DNA of 64,000 nt from Photobacterium ganghwense (GTDB lineage: Bacteria; Pseudomonadota; Gammaproteobacteria; Enterobacterales; Vibrionaceae), in the NCBI RefSeq assembly GCF_003025595.1, contig NZ_PYMI01000007.1, positions 62,001 to 126,000 of the forward strand. The letters are read 5' to 3'. Of the stretch, positions 58,677 through 64,000 are shown in pieces. The notes under the pieces were generated by a model. That model made no database searches and was not told the origin of the DNA. It saw nothing but the letters and a program-made list of their open reading frames with translations. Position 1 is the stretch's first letter. Each line of letters opens with the position of its first letter. Position numbers and translations under genes: made by a program.

Positions 58677-61120
58677 CCGATATGAGTGACACCCGAGTGA
58701 TCACGGCATCTGCCAACCACTCTCTGATGCTGAAATGGACCTGGCGGGAATTGTGGCAGGGGCAGTTGTGGCCGGTCGCTGTTGCGCTGACCCTCATCAT
58801 TGCCTGTGTCTTTGCGCTGGCTGCACTGGTGGTGCGGGTGGAAAAAGTGATGGTGGCTCAAGGGCGCTCGATGATCGCAGCCGATTTGGTGCTCAGGGCA
58901 TCCAACCCGATTTCGCCGGATCTGATTGCTCAGGCTCAGCGTCAGGGGCTGGTTATTTCCCGCCAGACCCGGTTTGGCACCATGGCGTTCAGTGATTCTG
59001 CTATGCAGCTGGTGAGTGTCAAAAGTGTTGAAGGAAATTTTCCGCTCAGGGGAGAGCTCAGCCTGAAAACGCCGACCGGGATGCATCACCAGGTGTTACC
59101 CGGCGAGCTGTGGCTGGATGAGCGCCTGTTCGGGCTGCTGAATGTGAAACCCGGTGACAGCCTGGCAATTGGTGATGCTGAGCTGGTGGTCAGCGGCACT
59201 ATAGTTCAGGAGCCGGAGCTGTCGTTTAATCCTTTCAGCCAGATGCCGGCGGTGATGATCCATGCCGATGATCTGGCTCGCACCGGTGCCATACAACCTG
59301 GCAGCCGGGTCAGTTACCGTGCTTATTTCAACGGCGCTGACAATCAGCTGGCCGCCTTACAGCAAGCCGTGACGCTGACACCGGATCAACGCTGGATCAG
59401 TGAGACGACTCAGGGCCGTACCGGCGATATGCTGGACAAAGCCCGTCAGTACCTGTCTCTGACGTTGATTCTGGTGATCCTGATGGCGGCCGCTACGCTG
59501 GTGCTGACCTGCCTGCATTATGTTTCGACCCGCACTGAAACGGTAGCCATGATGAAAAGTCTCGGCGCCAGCAAGCGCTGGCTGTGGCGCTGGCTGGCAC
59601 GTCAATTGGCCATGTTGTTTGCAGTTGCTGCAACCGCCGGGATTACTCTGGGTTGGCTGTTGGAGTATCTGCTGCGGGTGCCGCTGCACGATATTTTGCC
59701 GGATCCTTTGCCGGACATGGGCTGGACGCCGGGAGTGGTCAGCTTGTTGGTGGCGGGGTTGGTGGCACTGCCCGGAATGGGGATCGCCTTGATACGACTG
59801 GTTGACGCTCCGGCGATTTCGGTGATTCAGCAGCAGGTGGACTGGCCGGTACAAAAGCGGGGATACTGGCTGCTGGTTCTGCCATTGGCGGCGGCACTGC
59901 TTTGGTTTGGCCAGAACACTTTGGTCTGGATGACCCTGGCCGGGTTGCTGGTGGTCTTAGCCGTGCTGGCCGGGCTTGGTGTCGCACTGGTGCTGTTGCT
60001 CAAGCGCGGGCAATGGGGGCCGGCAATGACGCTCGCCCTGAGCCGGATCAGCCGCAGCCGGATGGCAACCGGTGCGCAGCTGGCGGCATTGACCAGCTCG
60101 CTGATGCTGCTGACGGTTATCTGGCTGCTGCGGTCCGATTTGCTGGCTGACTGGCAACAGACGTTACCGCTGGATGCGCCCAATGTGTTTGCTCTCAATA
60201 TCAGTCCCGAGCAGCGTGAAGAGTACTTATCCACTCTGGATGCCGAAGGGGTGATTCGCTCGGACATTTACCCGGTGATTCGGGGACGTCTGACCCATCG
60301 CAACGGCGAGGATTTGCTGGCCGGAGAGCGTGAAGAGCAAGACGATGCCCTGCGGCGTGAACTGAATTTTACCTGGCGTAAAGCCATGCCGGTTCATAAT
60401 ACGCTGATGGAAGGACGCTGGGGCGAACCGGGCAGTGTATCGGTGGAGTCGGGTATTGCAGAGCGGCTGGGCATTGTGCTCGGGGATACCCTGACGTTTT
60501 CCGTTAACAGCCAGCCGTTCACGGCCAACGTGTCCAGTATCCGCGAAGTGGAGTGGCGCAATATGCGGCCAAACTTTTTCTTCATCTTTGCCCCGGATGT
60601 GATGGAGACTCTGCCTGCGACCTGGCTGGTCAGTTACCGGGTTGAGGACGGGCAGAGTGCGTTGGTCAACCGGTTAGGACGGGATTTCCCGACCGTCACC
60701 TTGCTTGACCTGCGGACCATGGCGACCCGGATTCAGGGCATCATGCAGCAAATTTCCCTGTCGCTGTCGGTGCTGGCGGCGCTGGGGGTGATCAGCGGTT
60801 TGCTGCTGGTTCTGACCCTGTTACGGCTGAGTATGGCGCAGCGGCGCCAGGAAATTCGGCTGTACCGGACCCTCGGTGCCAGTAAAAAACGGATTGCCGC
60901 AACGGTATGGGGGGAGTTTGGCATTATGGCATTGCTGGCCGGCGTGCTGGCTGCGGCAGCCGCGGAAGTGGTTGTAGCCGCTCTGGTCAAGTGGGGATTC
61001 GAGCTGCCGGTGCAGGGGCATCCGGTGATCTGGCTGGTCGTGCCTGTGTTGTCATTGCTGCTGGTGGTCGTGATTATCCGCAGTATGCTGCGGGATTTGT
61101 TGGAGCCGGTACGAAGCTAG
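58673..61120 (+). CDS. ybbP: FtsX-like ABC permease YbbP
   Basis: An 815-residue inner-membrane protein: an N-terminal helix (about residues 36-58), a periplasmic domain, then helices from about 260. A second periplasmic region ('RREVEWRN'-like 'IREVEWRNMRPNFFFIF') and C-terminal helices complete two FtsX modules, each with the 'RTLGASKKRI'/'KSLGASKRWL' coupling segment. It belongs with YbbA (overlapping ATGA). E. coli YbbP has 804 residues. Proposed roles are in envelope lipid or toxin export, unproven. Confidence 0.92.
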   Translation: MTDMSDTRVITASANHSLMLKWTWRELWQGQLWPVAVALTLIIACVFALAALVVRVEKVMVAQGRSMIAADLVLRASNPISPDLIAQAQRQGLVISRQTRFGTMAFSDSAMQLVSVKSVEGNFPLRGELSLKTPTGMHHQVLPGELWLDERLFGLLNVKPGDSLAIGDAELVVSGTIVQEPELSFNPFSQMPAVMIHADDLARTGAIQPGSRVSYRAYFNGADNQLAALQQAVTLTPDQRWISETTQGRTGDMLDKARQYLSLTLILVILMAAATLVLTCLHYVSTRTETVAMMKSLGASKRWLWRWLARQLAMLFAVAATAGITLGWLLEYLLRVPLHDILPDPLPDMGWTPGVVSLLVAGLVALPGMGIALIRLVDAPAISVIQQQVDWPVQKRGYWLLVLPLAAALLWFGQNTLVWMTLAGLLVVLAVLAGLGVALVLLLKRGQWGPAMTLALSRISRSRMATGAQLAALTSSLMLLTVIWLLRSDLLADWQQTLPLDAPNVFALNISPEQREEYLSTLDAEGVIRSDIYPVIRGRLTHRNGEDLLAGEREEQDDALRRELNFTWRKAMPVHNTLMEGRWGEPGSVSVESGIAERLGIVLGDTLTFSVNSQPFTANVSSIREVEWRNMRPNFFFIFAPDVMETLPATWLVSYRVEDGQSALVNRLGRDFPTVTLLDLRTMATRIQGIMQQISLSLSVLAALGVISGLLLVLTLLRLSMAQRRQEIRLYRTLGASKKRIAATVWGEFGIMALLAGVLAAAAAEVVVAALVKWGFELPVQGHPVIWLVVPVLSLLLVVVIIRSMLRDLLEPVRS

Positions 61121-61372
61121 CTGCCAATGGCTTATATTATCCAATGCGTAAGCAGAAACAAAAGCATAAGCAGTGCAGCAAGGCCGCCTGAACAGGCGCA
61201 AGAAGTTACGGGCTGATATGCCATGGCTTTGAATGAACACGCCCGAACAGGAGATAATTTCCGGTCGGGCGTGGGAGGTATCTGTTTATGTCCCTTGGTC
61301 TTGCTTTCTCAGCGGCGAAAACGCGCGACATGCCGTTGTAGCAGGACAGATTTGGATCGAAATCCGAACAAG

Positions 61373-62281
61373 TCAGTGGCTCAGTAAATCGGTCAATGCC
61401 TGCGATAAGTGTCGGTGGTGAAATTCAAATCCCAAAGTGGTCAGCTTCATCGGAATCGCGCGTTGCCCTTCCAGCAGGAGTGATGCCGATTCACCCAAGG
61501 CCAGTTTAAGGGCAAACGCCGGGGTAAACAGGAAATGCGGCCGGTGCAGGGTACGGGCTAACGTGCGGCTGAAGACCTTATTGGGTATCGGATCCGGCGC
61601 GGTCATGTTAAACGGTCCCTGGGCATCCTGAGTGTGGAGCAGAAATGTAATGGCGCGCACCATATCATCCAGGTGAATCCACGGAAAATACTGCTTACCA
61701 TCGCCAATCGGCCCGCCGAGTCCGAGTCGGTATGGCGGCAGCATTTTGGCCAGTGCACCGCCGTGTTTGGCCAGAACGATCCCGGTTCTGAGCAAGCAAA
61801 CCCTTGTGGCATCACTTTCGGCTTCACGGGCGATGTTTTCCCATTGCTGACACACGTGGTGGGCAAAATCGTCGGCTGCAACGTGAGCCGGGATGTCAAA
61901 ATGTTCGTCAATGACGGTATCGTGCTGATCGCCGTAAATGCCCACGGCGGAACCGCTGATAAAAGTATGAGGTGGCTGCGCACTGGCCTGTATTTTTGCG
62001 ACCAGTTGCCGGGTGATTTGCCAGCGGCTTTCACAGATCAGTGCTTTTTGTCGGGGTGTCCAGCGTTTATTGATGATGGGTTCGCCGGCCAGGTTGATGA
62101 CGGCATCATAACCGTCGAAGGATGCCAGTTGATCCAAATCGCCGATCGCCTGAACATGGCTACCCAATTGTTCACTGGCTCGGGCGGGGTCGCGGCTTAA
62201 AACCGTAATGCGGCAATCGCGCAGTTCACTAATCAGTGCCGAGCCAATAAACCCGGTTCCGCCGGTAATGAATATCTTCAT
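61373..62281 (-). CDS. yfcH: TIGR01777/YfcH family NAD-dependent epimerase-like protein
   Basis: A 302-residue extended SDR. It has the NAD motif GGTGFIGSAL at residues 7-16, 'INLAGEPIINKRWTPRQK' (about 62-79), a family signature, 'SGSAVGIYGD' with the Tyr, and a C-terminal DUF1731 domain ('LTTLGFEFHHRHLSQAL'). The substrate is unknown; eukaryotic members are called SDR39U1. It stands alone, convergent with ybbP. Confidence 0.9.
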   Translation of the reverse strand: MKIFITGGTGFIGSALISELRDCRITVLSRDPARASEQLGSHVQAIGDLDQLASFDGYDAVINLAGEPIINKRWTPRQKALICESRWQITRQLVAKIQASAQPPHTFISGSAVGIYGDQHDTVIDEHFDIPAHVAADDFAHHVCQQWENIAREAESDATRVCLLRTGIVLAKHGGALAKMLPPYRLGLGGPIGDGKQYFPWIHLDDMVRAITFLLHTQDAQGPFNMTAPDPIPNKVFSRTLARTLHRPHFLFTPAFALKLALGESASLLLEGQRAIPMKLTTLGFEFHHRHLSQALTDLLSH

Positions 62282-62525
62282 GGCATCCTCTCAAACCTCG
62301 CCCATAGACTGTCCTCTACAAGTATATCCAAACCAATAGCTTGCGACACTATCTGTCACCGTTCGTTCTCCACATCAGGAATGTGGGTCAGTTCTCGTGA
62401 CGGCAAAAAAGTTGTGTCAATTTGTAACCGGCGGATTACTGTTAATTGATAGCAGTGTTTTTTGTATGGCTATGTTTAACGCCAGAAAGATCGGTGACCG
62501 CGGGCGGTTGGTTCAGGGAGGGGGA

Positions 62526-63260
62526 ATGTCAGCATTGTGGGTGTTAATGAAGTCCCTGCTTGCCAGTTTGCGAGATCTGATGCCGATAGTTCTGGTGGTT
62601 GCGTTTTTTCAGCTCGTCGTGTTACAGCAGCCATTGCCGCACCTTGGCTCAATTTTGCTTGGGTTGGGATTTGTGGTCATCGGTCTGACGCTGTTCGTGC
62701 TGGGACTCGAAATGGGGCTGTTCCCGATTGGTGAATCGATGGCCAGAGCCTTTGCGAGCAAAGGTAGCCTGGTGTGGCTGATGGTGTTTTCATTTTGTCT
62801 GGGATTCGGCACCACGATCGCTGAACCGGCACTGACGGCAGTAGCCTCGGAAGCGGCTAATGTGGCCTCTGAGGCCGGAATCTTACAGGATGGTGCACAG
62901 GCCCGGGAAGATTACGCAACCGGACTGAGGCTGACAGTGGCGGTGTCTGTGGGTCTTGCCATCATGCTGGGGGTGATCCGTATCCTTAAAGGCTGGCCGA
63001 TTCATAGGGTGATTATCGGCGGGTACATTCTGGTGATGATCATGACCTGGTTTGCCCCGCCCAGCATTGTCGGAGTGGCCTATGACTCCGGCGGAGTCAC
63101 GACGTCGACGATTACCGTGCCGCTGGTGACCGCGCTCGGGGTCGGGTTGGCTTCGTCCATCAAGGGACGCAACCCGATGGTTGACGGGTTTGGCCTGATT
63201 GCCTTCGCTTCGCTGACCCCGATGATTTTTGTCATGGCCTATGGCATGTGGGTGCACTAA
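62526..63260 (+). CDS. DUF1538 membrane protein, first of a tandem pair
   Basis: A 244-residue membrane protein with about six hydrophobic segments. DUF1538 signatures are '[14 protein letters not shown]', '[15 protein letters not shown]', '[21 protein letters not shown]' and '[19 protein letters not shown]'. GGAGGGGG precedes ATG 62526; the longer frame from 62397 is not needed. The next gene, 18 bp on, is a paralogue, suggesting a hetero-oligomeric transporter or channel. Function is unknown. Confidence 0.87.
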   Translation: MSALWVLMKSLLASLRDLMPIVLVVAFFQLVVLQQPLPHLGSILLGLGFVVIGLTLFVLGLEMGLFPIGESMARAFASKGSLVWLMVFSFCLGFGTTIAEPALTAVASEAANVASEAGILQDGAQAREDYATGLRLTVAVSVGLAIMLGVIRILKGWPIHRVIIGGYILVMIMTWFAPPSIVGVAYDSGGVTTSTITVPLVTALGVGLASSIKGRNPMVDGFGLIAFASLTPMIFVMAYGMWVH

Positions 63261-63278
63261 CGGGAGCCGAAGAAAGTC

Positions 63279-64000
63279 ATGACGGAAACCACAGCCCTGA
63301 GCATCCACTTCTTTGAAACGCTGCTATCCACCCTGCGGGATGTACTCCCGATTGGCATTATTATTTTTGGTTTTCAGCTGGCGGTATTGCGGCGACCGGT
63401 CGCGAACTGGCCGCGGGTGGGGCTGGGTTTTGTGTATGTGATTCTGGGGCTGTCGCTGTTTCTCATGGGATTGGAGCTGGCGTTGTTTCCGCTCGGGGAA
63501 TCGATGGCCCGGCAACTCACGGCTCTGGATTTTCTGTTTGGTGCCGGGGAGAGTGTGCCCGCGACTGTCCATTGGCAGGATTACTACTGGGTGTACCTGT
63601 TTGCCGCTGCCATCGGCTTTAGTACCACAATCGCGGAGCCATCCCTGATTGCCGTTGCGATTAAAGCCAATCAGGTCTCGGGGGACACCATCAGCGTGAC
63701 CGGTTTGCGAGTGGCCGTGGCATTGGGGGTGTCGCTGGGGATTTCGTTGGGCAGTTACCGGATTGTCGCAGGTGATCCGCTGCATTATTACATCCTGACC
63801 GGGTACGTAGTGGTCGTGATCCAGACGCACTTTGCCCCGAAAGCGATTGTGCCGCTGGCTTATGATTCCGGCGGCGTCACAACATCGACCGTGACAGTGC
63901 CGATAGTGACGGCGCTGGGGCTGGGACTGGCATCGACCGTTCCGGGGCGCAACCCGATGCTGGACGGGTTTGGGCTGATCGCGTTTGCCAGCTTATTTCC
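63279..64000 (+). CDS. DUF1538 membrane protein, second of the pair (truncated by window)
   Basis: The first 240 codons are present, beginning MTETTALSIHFFETLL. The same blocks as in its neighbour recur in order: 'GLELALFPLGESMA', 'GFSTTIAEPSLIAVA', '[21 protein letters not shown]' and '[17 protein letters not shown]'. It carries an extra loop of about 15 residues ('ESVPATVHWQDYYW'). The two arose by gene duplication. The 3' end is outside the window. Confidence 0.87.
   Translation, partial: MTETTALSIHFFETLLSTLRDVLPIGIIIFGFQLAVLRRPVANWPRVGLGFVYVILGLSLFLMGLELALFPLGESMARQLTALDFLFGAGESVPATVHWQDYYWVYLFAAAIGFSTTIAEPSLIAVAIKANQVSGDTISVTGLRVAVALGVSLGISLGSYRIVAGDPLHYYILTGYVVVVIQTHFAPKAIVPLAYDSGGVTTSTVTVPIVTALGLGLASTVPGRNPMLDGFGLIAFASLF

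Noticed and set aside
61235..61272. Possible terminator between ybbP and yfcH
   Set aside because: ACGCCCG and CGGGCGT can pair, but the loop is over 20 nt and there is no T tract on either side.

Overview
This 64 kb window is chromosomal core DNA of a marine gammaproteobacterium. It is most likely Vibrionaceae, and Photobacterium or a close relative is my best guess. The grounds are near-Escherichia gene order with Vibrio-type proteins (a lipoprotein 5'-nucleotidase, an NhaC-type carrier under a MetJ box, a DUF3149 micro-protein), moderate GC, and large repeated tRNA clusters. I see no insertion sequence, prophage, integron, CRISPR array or replication origin.

Layout. 1-4 kb: end of gcvR, then dapA-bamC. 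3-24 kb: a long block on the minus strand for the cell envelope and translation: lipA-lipB-ybeD, dacA, rlpA-rodA-mrdA-rlmH-rsfS, holA-lptE-leuS, then lnt-corC-ybeY-phoH, miaB and mtgA. It is interrupted by a ybeL-like gene and a SYLF lipid-binding gene. nadD, which in E. coli lies between holA and rsfS, is absent here. 24-27 kb: ubiF, a gene-free stretch, and a nine-gene tRNA operon (Leu, Gln, Met) with a stringent-type promoter and two terminators. 27-32 kb: lolB-ispE-prs and pth-ychF. 32-37.7 kb: the hemA-prfA-prmC-sirB2-sirB1-kdsA operon.

37.7-48.8 kb is more accessory: a serine/threonine-type permease preceded by a perfect FNR box, a dCache chemoreceptor, an NhaC-family carrier (probable methionine transporter MetT) with a MetJ operator over its -35, a 5'-nucleotidase lipoprotein, ybaK, a LysR regulator followed by a LysE/RhtB exporter with a palindrome upstream, smrA, and a 46-residue DUF3149 gene. 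49.1-50.1 kb is an array of five identical tRNA-Pro(UGG) genes interleaved with three 100-nt tRNA-Pro-like elements in an exact 372-bp higher-order repeat; this is the most unusual structure here. 50-64 kb: a TraB/GumN (YbaP) protein, a copper module (CueR, four-HMA CopA and a translationally coupled 24-residue peptide), ybbN, ybbO, tesA/ybbA-ybbP whose divergent start codons overlap in one CATG, a YfcH epimerase, and a tandem pair of DUF1538 membrane proteins running off the end.

Functionally the window joins peptidoglycan elongation and hydrolysis (PBP2, RodA, PBP5, RlpA, MtgA), lipoprotein and LPS biogenesis (Lnt, LolB, BamC, LptE), lipoate synthesis, ribosome maturation and translation fidelity (RlmH, RsfS, YbeY, MiaB, PrfA, PrmC, Pth, YbaK), central precursors (DapA, Prs, IspE, HemA, KdsA, UbiF) and copper export. 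Start sites were chosen from ribosome-binding sites, overlaps and family length. All regulatory sites are read by eye and are predictions.
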